A stretch of DNA of 40,526 bases from M30B53 sp964600785 (GCA_964600785.1 CAZRKH010000008.1:1-40526), one strand, 5' to 3'. Counted from the first letter of the stretch, positions 17,416-26,314 are shown. Notes: a model not told the origin generated them from the sequence alone. A program made the numbers and translations.

Positions 17416-17620
17416 GGCGGTGTCCTGCGGGCGGGCGGCCTCCCCCTGCCTGGTGCTGTCAAGGCGGCTGGTGCTGCCGAGGCACCACAAAGAAAGCATA
17501 CACCGCGGATTTCGCCGCGGAGCCGGGGGCGATGATGCAGTCGGGTCTGGTAGACTCCGCCGAGCGAGGTGGCCCCTTGTGCCGCCATGCCGTCAGCCAC
17601 GCCTTCGGAGAACCCACACC

Positions 17621-18205
<585 letters not shown>

Positions 18206-18241
18206 GCCGCCCTGTTGAATCGTGGACGAGCGTCGCGGCCG

Positions 18242-18502
18242 CTATCGCCTCGGACCGTCGCCGCCGGGCATCGGCCGGCGGCCGGCAAGTTTGCCGATGT
18301 CGCGGGTCTCGTCCGGGTCGAGCCGGCTGGCACGCAGGTTTTCCCGCTGGATCGCCTCGTAGACCTCCTGGCGATGCACCGGAACCTCTGAGGGGGCGTT
18401 GATCCCCAGACGGACCTTGTCTCCCCGGATATCCACGATCGTGACGACGATATTGTCGCCGATCATGATGCTTTCGTCGCGTTGTCTGGAGAGTACGAGC
18501 AT
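18242..18502 (-). CDS. csrA: Carbon storage regulator CsrA (RNA-binding translational regulator)
   Basis: CsrA binds GGA-containing hairpins in mRNA leaders and changes translation, often of flagellar genes. The 86-aa protein begins with the diagnostic MLVLSRQRDESIMIGDNIVVTIVDI, followed by GDKVRLGINAPSEVPVHRQEVYEAI. The C-terminal tail beyond about residue 60 is longer than in E. coli (61 aa) and rich in Arg/Gly/Pro. It is downstream of fliW by 73 bp on the same strand, the usual fliW-csrA order. The FliW partner is known in Bacillus to bind and inhibit CsrA. Confidence 0.96.
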   Translation of the reverse strand: MLVLSRQRDESIMIGDNIVVTIVDIRGDKVRLGINAPSEVPVHRQEVYEAIQRENLRASRLDPDETRDIGKLAGRRPMPGGDGPRR

Positions 18503-18575
18503 CGTGGGTTCCTTCCTGCCGGTTTCCTTTGGGGGTATGCCTCACCGCCGCTGATCCTTCGGGCGAGGCACTCGA

Positions 18576-19016
18576 TTATGCGCTCTTTTTGAGCGGGGGG
18601 CGTTCGTGGATCAATTCATAGTTCATGGGAAGGTCGCCGCTGGCGACGACCTGACGGCCCGTGCGGGCCTCGACGTTGATGACGATCGGAGCCTTGAGGT
18701 TGAGTGTGAGGTTTTTGCCGTGGCGGGCGACGATCACCAGCAGCTGGGCGTCTTGGACGTTCCGCATTGCCAGGGGTGTGAGTTCGCTGCGGGGGATCCG
18801 CACCTGGTAGTCCGGCACGAACCGCCGGGGGCAGACGACGGCCAGGGCCACGTCGCATCGCGTGGTGCTCTGCAGCCAGCCGAGGGCGTCGTTGGTCGAA
18901 TCGGCCAGCAGCGCCCACTCGCGACAGTCCTCGAGCCCGGGCAGCCCGCTGATGAAATGCAGGACATCGTCGGCTTCGATGTCGATGCGTCCGAATCGGG
19001 TGGTGTTGATACGCAT
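18576..19016 (-). CDS. fliW: Flagellar assembly factor FliW, CsrA antagonist
   Basis: FliW (146 aa, family length) sequesters CsrA and couples flagellin level to its translation in characterised bacteria. Motifs are MRINTTRFGRIDIEADDVLHFISGLPGLEDCREWALL at the start and NLKAPIVINVEARTGRQVV near the end, which match the FliW core (LNLxAPIVIN). ATG at 19016 was chosen because upstream codons in this frame are not conserved-looking. It is followed by csrA. No flagellin, hook or motor gene is in the window, so its target must be elsewhere. Confidence 0.94.
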   Translation of the reverse strand: MRINTTRFGRIDIEADDVLHFISGLPGLEDCREWALLADSTNDALGWLQSTTRCDVALAVVCPRRFVPDYQVRIPRSELTPLAMRNVQDAQLLVIVARHGKNLTLNLKAPIVINVEARTGRQVVASGDLPMNYELIHERPPLKKSA

Positions 19017-19177
19017 GGCCTGTGGCACTCCTTTGCCGGAATCGTGACTGGCATTTGCCCGGAGGGTTCTCCACCGCCCTCCGCTCCTCCCTATGGTTTC
19101 GGAACGTGGGGCTCGGATATCCTCTGGCGGTGGAACTCCCGTTCCACCATGCTTGATCGGTCGACTCGGAGGGTGGT

Positions 19178-20122
19178 GTGGAGCGAAAACGATTGGCGAA
19201 GTGGGCGAATGTCCGGTGTCGTTTCTGGTCGTGCGGGATCTGCCGGTTGCATCGGCGGGGCGGGGCTCTCGGCCTGCTGGGGTGGACCGCCGCGGCACTG
19301 CTTCTTGCCGGCTGCCACGATTACGAGCGTGACTACACGAAGCGAATCGAAGCCTTCCGCCGGGATGCCGAGTTTGCCCCGCTGTTTTCCCGAGCGGTGA
19401 GCCTCGATGAAGGGCGTCTTTCGCTGCGAACCCCGAAGCTGCTCGGCAGCACTCCCCTGCGGGAGGACTCGCCCGATCCCGAGCCCGGGTTCGCGGCCCC
19501 AGACACCTCCGACGGCCGGCCGCGGCCGATCGATCCCCGCCGGATCAAGCCACCCTTCCTGCAAAACTTTCCCGGATTCATCGAGGCCTACGAAGCTTTG
19601 ATCCCTCTTGCCGACCAGCCCAACCGCAAAATGTTTGCCGTGCTTTCCCTGGGCGTCGTGCCGCTGCAGGGATCGGATCCCGATCTGGCCGGGATGATCC
19701 TCGAGCAGGTCCGCGGCATTCCCGCCTTTGCCGAGGCCCGGTGGCGGCTCGAGGAACTCTCCGCCCCCGCCGAGGGCGGCCCAGCCCGCTGGCAGGTGCT
19801 CGATCTGACCGGGGAGCAGCTCTTCGATCTCATGGAGGGGGCGGCCACCGAGTTCAAGCCGATGCCCGGCCGCTGTCTGGTGTGGCTTTCCGACGAGCCG
19901 GGTCAGCCGGCTGCGGCGGTGCTCGCCTGGCGAATCCCCGACGAACTCGCCGGACAGGTCAAGCTCGATCAGCTCGCACCGCTGGTGGCCCGCACGGTGA
20001 GGCTCGCCGAGGTTGCCGTCCCGGCACAGCCCGAAGAGCCGGCCGACGAGTCTGCTGAATCGCCTGCCGACGAGCCAGCCGAGCTTGGCGAGCCTGGCGG
20101 GGCCGGGCTGGGCGGGAGCTGA
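19178..20122 (+). CDS. Hypothetical lipoprotein
   Basis: A 314-aa predicted lipoprotein of unknown function. The N-terminus has a basic region followed by the hydrophobic stretch LGLLGWTAAALLLAGC, ending in a lipobox-like LLAGC, so export and lipidation are likely. The body (for example FPGFIEAYEALIPLADQPN, RCLVWLSDEPGQPAAAVLAW) matches no family I recognise. The C-terminus is a low-complexity Glu/Pro/Ala-rich tail. The start is GTG at 19178 with GGAGGG about 5 bases upstream. Its stop is only 6 bp from the convergent LptF/G-like stop, leaving no space for a terminator. Confidence 0.75.
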   Translation: MERKRLAKWANVRCRFWSCGICRLHRRGGALGLLGWTAAALLLAGCHDYERDYTKRIEAFRRDAEFAPLFSRAVSLDEGRLSLRTPKLLGSTPLREDSPDPEPGFAAPDTSDGRPRPIDPRRIKPPFLQNFPGFIEAYEALIPLADQPNRKMFAVLSLGVVPLQGSDPDLAGMILEQVRGIPAFAEARWRLEELSAPAEGGPARWQVLDLTGEQLFDLMEGAATEFKPMPGRCLVWLSDEPGQPAAAVLAWRIPDELAGQVKLDQLAPLVARTVRLAEVAVPAQPEEPADESAESPADEPAELGEPGGAGLGGS

Positions 20123-20128
20123 GTGGCG

Positions 20129-21259
20129 TCATCGCCACATCGGCTGGGCGTTCCAGGCGGCCAGAGGGGCCAGGATCAAAAGCGGGAGCCAGGCTCCCAG
20201 CGATGGGCTGAGAATCGCGTTCGACGCGAGGGCATGGCAGCTCAGTACGGTGAGCATGAATCCGGCGGTCAGGAGCACCGAGAAGCCCACGGCCATGAAA
20301 ATACCCTTGCGGACCGGGCCGACGACCAGCGGCAGGCCGAGCACCACCAACGCCAGGTCGAGGGCGGGCGCCACGAGCCGGGCATGCACCCGCAGTGGCA
20401 CGTCGGACGTCACGCCGATGCTCGGGTTGCCGATCGCGGAGATGAGTTCCTGCGTCGAGGAATACATCCGCCAGTTTCCCGTGCCGATCATCTGCTCGAA
20501 AGCGACGTCGCTGGTGACAAAACAGCTTCCCGGTTCGAGCCAGTCGGTCCCGCGGCGGGTGAGAACCACGTCGGTGCCGCCGATCGAGAGTCCCTCGAGC
20601 CCGTCGATGCCTGGCGGATCGCTGACGCCCCGCAGCAGGTAGCCGGAGGGCCTGCCATCGATCGCGGGCACCCACTCGGCGGTCTTCGCATCAAGCTGAG
20701 CTGCGAAGCCGGCCATCGTGGGGGGCAGCAACAGGCTCACGTCGTCGATCTGCCGTCCGGCGAAGCGGGCTGCCCGGCCGCGGAAGAGAATCTCCGTGCG
20801 GTGATCGTAGCGTGGCTCGAAGGTGTGGGCGGTCTCGCCGTCGAGGTCCTGAGCGTTTCGCTCGAACGCATGCCGGATGCGGGGCAGGACCAGCTCGCGG
20901 TTGGCCATCGCCAGCACCGCGATCATGGCCGCGAAGATGATCGTCGGCCGGGCGATCCTCCAGCGGGTGACCCCCGCGGCGAGCAGGGCGGTCAGTTCGT
21001 TGTGCCGCTCCAGCCAGGAGAGGGCGAACATGGCGCTGGCCAGCGCGATCACGCCGCTGGTGGCGTCGAAGAAGGAGATCAGGCGGTAGCCGTAATAGCG
21101 ACCGAGCACCAGCCACAGCCCGCCCGCCTCGTCGGCATGGGCGATGAACTCCTCGATGTTGTTGAACGCGTCGACCACGAAGGTCAGCCCGGCGAGGCTT
21201 ACAAACACGATCAGGAAGGAATTGAACTGGGCCTTCGTGATGTAGCGGTCGATGAGCAC
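20129..21259 (-). CDS. LptF/LptG-family lipopolysaccharide export permease
   Basis: A YjgP/YjgQ-type membrane protein (376 aa). In other bacteria LptF and LptG form the inner-membrane channel of the LptB2FG ABC transporter that extracts LPS. The N-terminus MLIDRYITKAQFNSFLIVFVSLAGL matches the family's opening helix. FALSWLERHNELTALLAAGVTRWRIARP is the conserved coupling region (ELTAL-AAG-S). Three N-terminal and three C-terminal transmembrane helices flank a soluble domain with the beta-jellyroll-like pattern. The start is GTG at 21259, with no clear Shine-Dalgarno. Only one paralogue is in the window, and whether it is LptF or LptG cannot be decided. Confidence 0.88.
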   Translation of the reverse strand: MLIDRYITKAQFNSFLIVFVSLAGLTFVVDAFNNIEEFIAHADEAGGLWLVLGRYYGYRLISFFDATSGVIALASAMFALSWLERHNELTALLAAGVTRWRIARPTIIFAAMIAVLAMANRELVLPRIRHAFERNAQDLDGETAHTFEPRYDHRTEILFRGRAARFAGRQIDDVSLLLPPTMAGFAAQLDAKTAEWVPAIDGRPSGYLLRGVSDPPGIDGLEGLSIGGTDVVLTRRGTDWLEPGSCFVTSDVAFEQMIGTGNWRMYSSTQELISAIGNPSIGVTSDVPLRVHARLVAPALDLALVVLGLPLVVGPVRKGIFMAVGFSVLLTAGFMLTVLSCHALASNAILSPSLGAWLPLLILAPLAAWNAQPMWR

Positions 21260-21387
21260 GGGCGGTTCCCCGGAATTTCGGGAGGGGCTTTCCCCTGCGG
21301 ATGGGGAGTGTAGGGTGGCGTGGACGGTCGTCTGCGGTCGTCGTGTTGCTGCGGGCCGCTCGGGCGGGTGGCGGGAGATTAGGGATC

Positions 21388-22218
21388 ATGGGTCGAGGAC
21401 GTCAACCGGAACGGACGCGGCCAGCCCGCATCGCGGGCGGTGGCCCCCGCATGCTGCGGATGCCGATTGCTTTCCGGTCGTTCGACAGGCCGTTGGCGGC
21501 GGCGGGAGACCTTCTCTTTCCGCCCCGCTGCCTGCTCTGCCGGCGAGACCTGCTGCGAAACGCCGCCGCCGACCCCCGATTGCCCCGGCATTTCTGCCGT
21601 GGCTGTGCCGCCGAGCTGACCGCCGACGTCGATCGCTGTGATCGCTGCGGCGGCGCGACCGCCGGCGGCTGCCGGCGGTGCCGTCATCGGCCGCCGCCCT
21701 GGCGTGGGATGGCGGTGCTCTCCGGGTATGATGACCGCCTCCGCGAGGCGGTGCTTGGCGGCAAGCGGGCCAGTGGCGAGCCGCTGGCGGCGGCTCTCGG
21801 CAGACTGCTGGTTATCGTCACCGCGGGGCGGCTGGCCGCCTGGAATCTTGACGGCGTGGTCGCCGTGCCGATGCACTGGCTGCGGCGGGCCATGCGGGGC
21901 ACGAGTGCCGCCGACGTGATGGCCGCGGCGATCGGCCGTTCGCTGGGGCTGCCCCGGCTGCAGCCGCTGCGTCGGGCACGGGCCACCGTGATGCAAAACA
22001 CGCTGCCCCGCCCGCAGCGTGCTGCCAACGTGCACAACGCCTTTCGTCGGCGTCATGCCGTGGCCGGCCGGCGGCTGCTGCTTGTCGACGACGTGGTCAC
22101 GACCGGGGCGACCGCCGCGGCCTGCACCCGCGAACTGCTCGCGGCCGGAGCCGCCGCGGTGTATGTTGCCGCTGCCGCCAAGGCGGAGGCGACCCACCCC
22201 GGGCCGGCCGAGCCGTAG
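21388..22218 (+). CDS. ComF-family phosphoribosyltransferase-like protein
   Basis: A ComF-like protein, in other bacteria linked to DNA uptake and processing. The N-terminal zinc-finger region shows Cx2C pairs: LLFPPRCLLCRR, HFCRGCAA, CDRCGG and CRRCRH. The C-terminal phosphoribosyltransferase domain has the PRPP-loop LLLVDDVVTTGATAAACTREL and the upstream HNAFRRRHAVAGR. Start choice is uncertain. ATG at 21388 has GGGAG about ten bases upstream, while ATG at 21451 gives a protein of more usual length (about 255 aa). It is 55 bp before hemC. Other competence genes are not in view. Confidence 0.88.
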   Translation: MGRGRQPERTRPARIAGGGPRMLRMPIAFRSFDRPLAAAGDLLFPPRCLLCRRDLLRNAAADPRLPRHFCRGCAAELTADVDRCDRCGGATAGGCRRCRHRPPPWRGMAVLSGYDDRLREAVLGGKRASGEPLAAALGRLLVIVTAGRLAAWNLDGVVAVPMHWLRRAMRGTSAADVMAAAIGRSLGLPRLQPLRRARATVMQNTLPRPQRAANVHNAFRRRHAVAGRRLLLVDDVVTTGATAAACTRELLAAGAAAVYVAAAAKAEATHPGPAEP

Positions 22219-22273
22219 CGGGCGGTGGCCCTGGCGAATTCGCGTCGGCTCCTTTCCCTCGAAGCATGCGGTG

Positions 22274-23296
22274 ATGCCAGATTTGATCACCCTGGGAACT
22301 CGCGGCAGCCTGCTGGCCCGCACACAGACTGAGAGCGTCGCGAAGCTTCTTCGTGATCGCGGGGCGGAGGTCCGGCTGGAGGTGATTTCGACTCGCGGCG
22401 ACACCTCGCGGGACGCCCCGATTGCCAGCCTCGGCCGCGACGGTGTCTTCGTCCGCGAACTCGAACACGCCCTCCTGGATGGTCGCATCGACCTCGCGGT
22501 GCACAGCTGCAAGGATCTCCCGACGGCCGAGACGCCTGGTCTGGTGATCGCAGGCATGCCACCGCGGGCCAACCCCTTCGATGCCCTGGTCTCCGCCGGG
22601 AACCTCCCGCTCGAGCAGCTCCCCGGGGGGGCTGTGGTGGGCACCTCGAGCGTCCGCCGGGTCGCCCAGGTGCGGCGGCTGCGTCCCGACCTCGTTTGCC
22701 GTCCGATTCGCGGCAACATCGACACACGGCTGCGAAAAATCGCGGAGGGCGAGGTGGCGGCGGTGGTTCTCGCTGCAGCCGGTCTGGAGCGGCTCGGTAT
22801 GGCGGGCCACGTGAGCGAGTTGCTCCGCCCCGACCGCTTCTGGCCGGCGGTTGCCCAGGGCGGGCTGGCCCTGCAGACCCGGGCCGACGACGCCGCCACG
22901 ATCGCCGCGGTGATCGAAGCGGCCGACGATGCGGCAACCCACCGGGCGGTGCTCGCCGAGCGGGCCTGCCTGGCCGCCCTCGCCGGCGGTTGCCTGGCGC
23001 CGGTGGGAGCCATCGCCGAGGAGTTATCTCCCGGCCAGATCAGGCTTTCCGCCTGCGTGCTCGAGGAGCCGGCGGCCGGTGGCGTGCGGCGGATCGTGGC
23101 TACGGCGGAGAGATCTCTCGAGGTGGGTGGTGAAAAATCCCCCGCGGAACCCGGCTTCATGCGGGCTACCATGCAGGAACTTGGCCGCGAGGTGGCCGGG
23201 ATGTTGCAGGCACAAGGGGCCGACGCGATGCTGGCGGCAGCCCGTGGTCAGGGAGTGATTGACGGGCCGCCTCGTGATCCTTCATCGTTCGGGTGA
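22274..23296 (+). CDS. hemC: Hydroxymethylbilane synthase (porphobilinogen deaminase)
   Basis: HemC joins four porphobilinogens into hydroxymethylbilane in tetrapyrrole synthesis (cytoplasm). The 340-aa protein has LITLGTRGSLLARTQTESVAKLL, LISTRGD-like VISTRGDTSRD, DLAVHSCKDLPT, VVGTSSVRRVAQVRRLRPDL, PIRGNIDTRL and the cofactor attachment loop LAALAGGCLAPVGA with Cys240 (Cys242 in E. coli). ATG at 22274 places LGTRGS at the expected distance from the N-terminus. The preceding comF-like gene is 55 bp away. The tail after about residue 310 is slightly longer than usual. Confidence 0.97.
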   Translation: MPDLITLGTRGSLLARTQTESVAKLLRDRGAEVRLEVISTRGDTSRDAPIASLGRDGVFVRELEHALLDGRIDLAVHSCKDLPTAETPGLVIAGMPPRANPFDALVSAGNLPLEQLPGGAVVGTSSVRRVAQVRRLRPDLVCRPIRGNIDTRLRKIAEGEVAAVVLAAAGLERLGMAGHVSELLRPDRFWPAVAQGGLALQTRADDAATIAAVIEAADDAATHRAVLAERACLAALAGGCLAPVGAIAEELSPGQIRLSACVLEEPAAGGVRRIVATAERSLEVGGEKSPAEPGFMRATMQELGREVAGMLQAQGADAMLAAARGQGVIDGPPRDPSSFG

Positions 23297-23349
23297 GGGC
23301 GGCGAATCGCCTCGGGAGAGGGAACTTCTGCCGAAAACGGGGAGGCCGT

Positions 23350-23378
23350 TTGAATCAAAATTTTTGAACTGTTAATAT
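23350..23378 (+). promoter_or_regulatory. Candidate sigma70-type promoter for the NarL-type regulator
   Basis: TTGAAT (23350-23355) and TAATAT (23373-23378) are separated by 17 bases in a strongly AT-rich island within a GC-rich region. Each hexamer matches the consensus at four of six positions. The regulator's ATG is about 110 bp downstream. Prediction from sequence only. Confidence 0.4.
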
Positions 23379-23487
23379 CTTGTGAAGGACACGCGGCGAT
23401 GGCTGCCGCGAACGCCTGTGCCGGTTGCTCGCGCCCGTCGGGTGCGGACCGCGGCAGGCGAGACAATCAGGCACGCAGAGGAACACG

Positions 23488-24120
23488 ATGCCGATCAAGG
23501 TGGTGATCGCAGACGATCACGAGGTGGTTCGCAAGGGACTGGCCGGTCTTTTTTCAGGGTCGAACGTCAAGATTGTGGGCGAGGCCTCGAGCGGTGACGA
23601 GGCGATCAAGCTCACGAAGAAACTCAAGCCCGACGTGCTTCTGCTCGACATCCGGATGCCCGGCAAGGACGGGATCGCGGCGCTGGAGCGGGTGCGGGCT
23701 GACATGCCGGCGGTGCGGGTCGTGATGCTCTCGACCTTCGACAACCCCACCTACGTGGCCCGGGCCGTGGCCGCCGGGGCTCACGACTACATCCTCAAGG
23801 GCTCGAGTCGCAGCGAGATGCTCGATTCGATCACCGGAGCTGCCGCGGGCGAGCAGCCCTTGCGGGCGGGAGAACTTCGCCGCGTGGCGACCACGATGGC
23901 CAACCGGATCGCGGCGCCTGATCCCGACATTCCGCTTACCCAGCGGGAGACTCAGGTGCTCAGGCACATGGCGTTGGGGCTGTCGAACAAGGAAATTGCC
24001 CAGTCGCTGACCATCAGTGTGGAGACGGTCAAGGAGCATGTGCAAAACATCCTCCGCAAGATCGCCGTCTCCGACCGCACTCAGGCGGCGGTCTGGGCGG
24101 TGCGACGCGGCCTCGTCTGA
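23488..24120 (+). CDS. NarL/FixJ-family response regulator
   Basis: A two-component response regulator (210 aa). The receiver domain (1-120) has D9/D10, the phosphoacceptor D54 (LLLDIRMPGKDG) and the conserved lysine in YILKGSSRSEM. The C-terminal LuxR-type helix-turn-helix (about 147-205) reads LTQRETQVLRHMALGLSNKEIAQSL, then ETVKEHVQNILRKI and a final VWAVRRGLV. It should bind DNA as a dimer after phosphorylation. ATG at 23488 is preceded by CAGAGGAAC. No sensor kinase is adjacent, so its partner is an orphan elsewhere. It is convergent with the Xer gene. Confidence 0.94.
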   Translation: MPIKVVIADDHEVVRKGLAGLFSGSNVKIVGEASSGDEAIKLTKKLKPDVLLLDIRMPGKDGIAALERVRADMPAVRVVMLSTFDNPTYVARAVAAGAHDYILKGSSRSEMLDSITGAAAGEQPLRAGELRRVATTMANRIAAPDPDIPLTQRETQVLRHMALGLSNKEIAQSLTISVETVKEHVQNILRKIAVSDRTQAAVWAVRRGLV

Positions 24121-24132
24121 CTGCTCGCGGCG

Positions 24133-24154
24133 GCAGACCTGCTCCGCAGTCTGC
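24133..24154. repeat. Single hairpin related to the three-hairpin repeat (copy 3)
   Basis: GCAGAC (24133-24138) and GTCTGC (24149-24154) flank a 10-base loop. With the preceding GCGGCG, this block matches the plus-strand block at 36237-36264 at 25 of 28 positions. It lies 12 bp after the response-regulator stop, so it may act as a terminator-like 3' hairpin. The other two hairpins of the family are absent here. Confidence 0.5.
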
Positions 24155-24207
24155 CAAAATTCAGCTGCCAAAATTCAGCTGCCAAAGTTCAGCTGCCAAG
24201 ATTCAGC
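24152..24207. repeat. Four tandem copies of a 14-bp repeat
   Basis: TGCCAAAATTCAGC occurs at 24152-24165 and 24166-24179, then as TGCCAAAGTTCAGC (24180-24193) and TGCCAAGATTCAGC (24194-24207). The array is immediately downstream of the hairpin and overlaps the stop codon of the Xer gene (24203-24205). It is AT-richer than its surroundings. Role unknown; slippage-generated expansion is likely. Confidence 0.9.
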
Positions 24208-25150
24208 CACGGCCGGATCGTGGATGGGCCCGGTCGAAGGCCTCGAGCAGCCGGGCGGTGGTGACGTGGGTGTAGATCTGCGTGGTCACGATGCTCTTGT
24301 GGCCCAGGAGTTCCTGCACGCTGCGGATGTCGGCCCCGGCATCGAGCAGATGGGTGGCGAAGCTGTGCCGCAGGGTGTGGGGGCTCGCACGACCGGTCAG
24401 CCCGGCCTCGCCAAGACGCTTCTCGAGCAGTCTGGCCACGCCACGCACCGAGAGCCGGGTGCCGAAGCGGTTGGTGAACAACGGCTTCTCGGCGGTCCGT
24501 CGGGGAGGGCGGGCTGCCAGCCATGCCCGCACCGCGGTCGCGGCATGGGAGCCCACGATGCCCAGCCTTTCACGGCGGCCCTTGCCCCGGATGCGGATCG
24601 TGGCCGAGTCGAGGTCGAGGTCGCCATCGTCAAGGCTGGCCAATTCGCCCACGCGAACCCCCGAGGAATACATCAGCTCCAGAATCGCCCGGTCGCGAAG
24701 ATCGGCCGACCGCTTCCCGCGGGGGGCTGCGAGCAGCCTGGCGATCTCGTCGCATGTCAGAAACTTCGGCAGCGGCCGGCCCCGCCGCGGGCTTTTCACC
24801 GGCCGGGCGGGGTTGCCCTCGACCCAGCCCTCCCGTTGGCCAAAGCGGTAGAAGCTCCGCATGCAGGCAAGTTTTCTCGCGGTGGTGGAGGCGGCGTAGC
24901 CGGAGGCATGCAGGGCCGCGGCGTAGCGGCGCAACAGGCCGCTTTTCGCCTCGGCCGGTGACTCACAGCCCGCGGATTGAAGGAAGCCGGCAAGCTGCAG
25001 GAGATCCTCGCGGTAGCTCTTGCAGGTCAGCGGCGAGGCGTTGCGTTCGGCCTCGAGATGGCGGAGAAACCGCTCGATGGCCCGCCCGCATGCAATCCCC
25101 GCCGCGGGTGGACGTCCGCGATCCGTTCGGCGTGGACGTTCAGGCGGCAT
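24203..25150 (-). CDS. xerD: Tyrosine recombinase XerC/XerD family
   Basis: A site-specific tyrosine recombinase (315 aa), family-length for the Xer proteins that resolve chromosome dimers at dif. The N-terminal SAM-like core-binding domain (FLRHLEAERNASPLTCKSYREDL) is followed by the catalytic domain with all active residues in order: Arg in SSGVRVGELASL, Lys in RIRGKGRRERL, His-x-x-Arg in SPHTLRHSFATHLLDAGADIRSVQELLGHKS, the second His in LGHKS, and Tyr in TQIYTHVT. ATG at 25150 was chosen. Its 5' end overlaps the upstream small gene by 11 bp. XerC versus XerD cannot be decided, and the symbol is provisional. Confidence 0.92.
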   Translation of the reverse strand: MPPERPRRTDRGRPPAAGIACGRAIERFLRHLEAERNASPLTCKSYREDLLQLAGFLQSAGCESPAEAKSGLLRRYAAALHASGYAASTTARKLACMRSFYRFGQREGWVEGNPARPVKSPRRGRPLPKFLTCDEIARLLAAPRGKRSADLRDRAILELMYSSGVRVGELASLDDGDLDLDSATIRIRGKGRRERLGIVGSHAATAVRAWLAARPPRRTAEKPLFTNRFGTRLSVRGVARLLEKRLGEAGLTGRASPHTLRHSFATHLLDAGADIRSVQELLGHKSIVTTQIYTHVTTARLLEAFDRAHPRSGRG

Positions 25151-25373
25151 GGTCGGCGGGTGGCACGAAGCGGGTGCGGGCCGATCGGCAGGCGCTCTGC
25201 CGCACCTTCTGCCCGAGTACGGCCGCGTCGTACCAGGAGAAACTCAGGTCGGGGTCGGCCGCGTAGCGGCCGAGCGTCTTGAGCGCCTCAGTGCGGCTTT
25301 GGTCATCGAAGAGAAACACATACCGCTCCGAGCCCTTGACCAGAGCGATCACGTTGATGTCGCGGGCTGCCAT
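25140..25373 (-). CDS. Small protein of unknown function (77 aa)
   Basis: A 77-aa reading frame beginning MAARDINVIALVKGSERYVFLFDD. It has alternating polar/hydrophobic segments, no signal peptide or membrane helix, and the motif LSFSWYDAAVLGQKVRQ. GAGAGG lies seven bases upstream of the ATG at 25373, a good ribosome binding site. It overlaps the start of the Xer gene by 11 bp, so the two are likely translationally coupled. I do not know the family, but its composition looks like a genuine protein rather than a shadow. Confidence 0.7.
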   Translation of the reverse strand: MAARDINVIALVKGSERYVFLFDDQSRTEALKTLGRYAADPDLSFSWYDAAVLGQKVRQSACRSARTRFVPPADHAA

Positions 25374-25621
25374 GGGTGACCTCTCGCTTGTGTTGCTGGA
25401 TGGGACGACCGCGGCAGTGCCGCAGGCCGCCCGGCACGCCGGCCCCGCTGCGGCTCGGCTGAAATATCGGCCGTGGTGCGGCAAGAGGCCCAGTTTTTGT
25501 CGGCACGGCCCGGGCGTGCGGCCCGATCGTGTCAGGGGGTCGGAGGTCTCCGGGAAAGGCGGGGCGGCTCTGCGGTTTGGGACGGATGCAGCGATCCCCG
25601 CCCCGCTCGGCGAGCCGGGCC

Positions 25622-26314
25622 TCAGCGAAGCAGGCCAAGCCCCGTCAGGCCCACCGGCTCCCGGGCGTAGAAGGCCTCGCCGTGGCGGCAGCCGATCGAG
25701 GCTCCCCACCAGGCGGCTGCCGCCTCGACCCGCTCGAGCACCCCCGGAGGGCCGTCGCCGGACGGTGGCGGGAACTGGCTGGCATAGCAGCGGAGGCTTT
25801 GGAGCTTGAGGTCCCAGGTGTCGGTCACGTCGACCACGAATGCCGGCGGGTCGACTATCTGCAGGTGCACGCAGGGGTAGTGGAAAATCCTCCGGGGGTG
25901 AAACGGCTCGCCGGGGAGGTCGGTCTTGGTGAGCTTGGCCCAGAAGCGGGCTGCCTCGGCCAGCGTGGTAGCGGCAAGATGGTCGGGATGGGCGTCCTGC
26001 CAGTGCGGTGCGAATAGCCACCGCGGGCGGGTGCGGCGGATCACGCCCGCCACCACCGCCCGCGCGGCGAGCGTGGCTTCGAGACTGCGGTTGGGCAGGC
26101 CGGCCTGTTCACGCCAGGGAATGCCCAGCACGGCGGTCGCCTCGGCCGACTCCCTGGCCCGCAGTTCACGGCTGCCGCGGGGGGTCGGCTCTCCGTCGGT
26201 AAGATCGAGCACGCCCACGGCCATCCCGTCGGCGAGCATCCGGGCGATCGTGCCGCCCATACCCAGTTCGGCATCGTCCGGGTGCGGGGCGATAACCAGT
26301 GCGTCGAGCTGCAT
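25622..26314 (-). CDS. bshB1: PIG-L/LmbE-type deacetylase, bacillithiol biosynthesis BshB1-like
   Basis: A zinc-dependent deacetylase of 230 aa, the size of BshB1, which deacetylates GlcNAc-malate in bacillithiol synthesis. Zinc motif: LVIAPHPDDAELGMGGTI near the start, and HWQDAHPDHLAAT in the middle. LGIPWREQAGLPNRSLE and GEAFYAREPVGL at the C-terminus are characteristic of BshB1 rather than generic LmbE proteins. ATG at 26314 was chosen because it places the APHPDD motif at residue 8-13. It is divergent from the M32 peptidase gene by 95 bp. bshA and bshC are not in the window. Confidence 0.88.
   Translation of the reverse strand: MQLDALVIAPHPDDAELGMGGTIARMLADGMAVGVLDLTDGEPTPRGSRELRARESAEATAVLGIPWREQAGLPNRSLEATLAARAVVAGVIRRTRPRWLFAPHWQDAHPDHLAATTLAEAARFWAKLTKTDLPGEPFHPRRIFHYPCVHLQIVDPPAFVVDVTDTWDLKLQSLRCYASQFPPPSGDGPPGVLERVEAAAAWWGASIGCRHGEAFYAREPVGLTGLGLLR

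Noticed and set aside
16718..17620. Plus-strand N-terminal extension of the thioredoxin-like frame
   Set aside because: It runs antisense through cheA and the promoter gap. The peroxiredoxin-type N-terminus starts at 17621-17642.
24133..24207. CRISPR array at the tandem repeats
   Set aside because: Repeats are 14 bp and directly adjacent with no spacers, and no cas genes are present.
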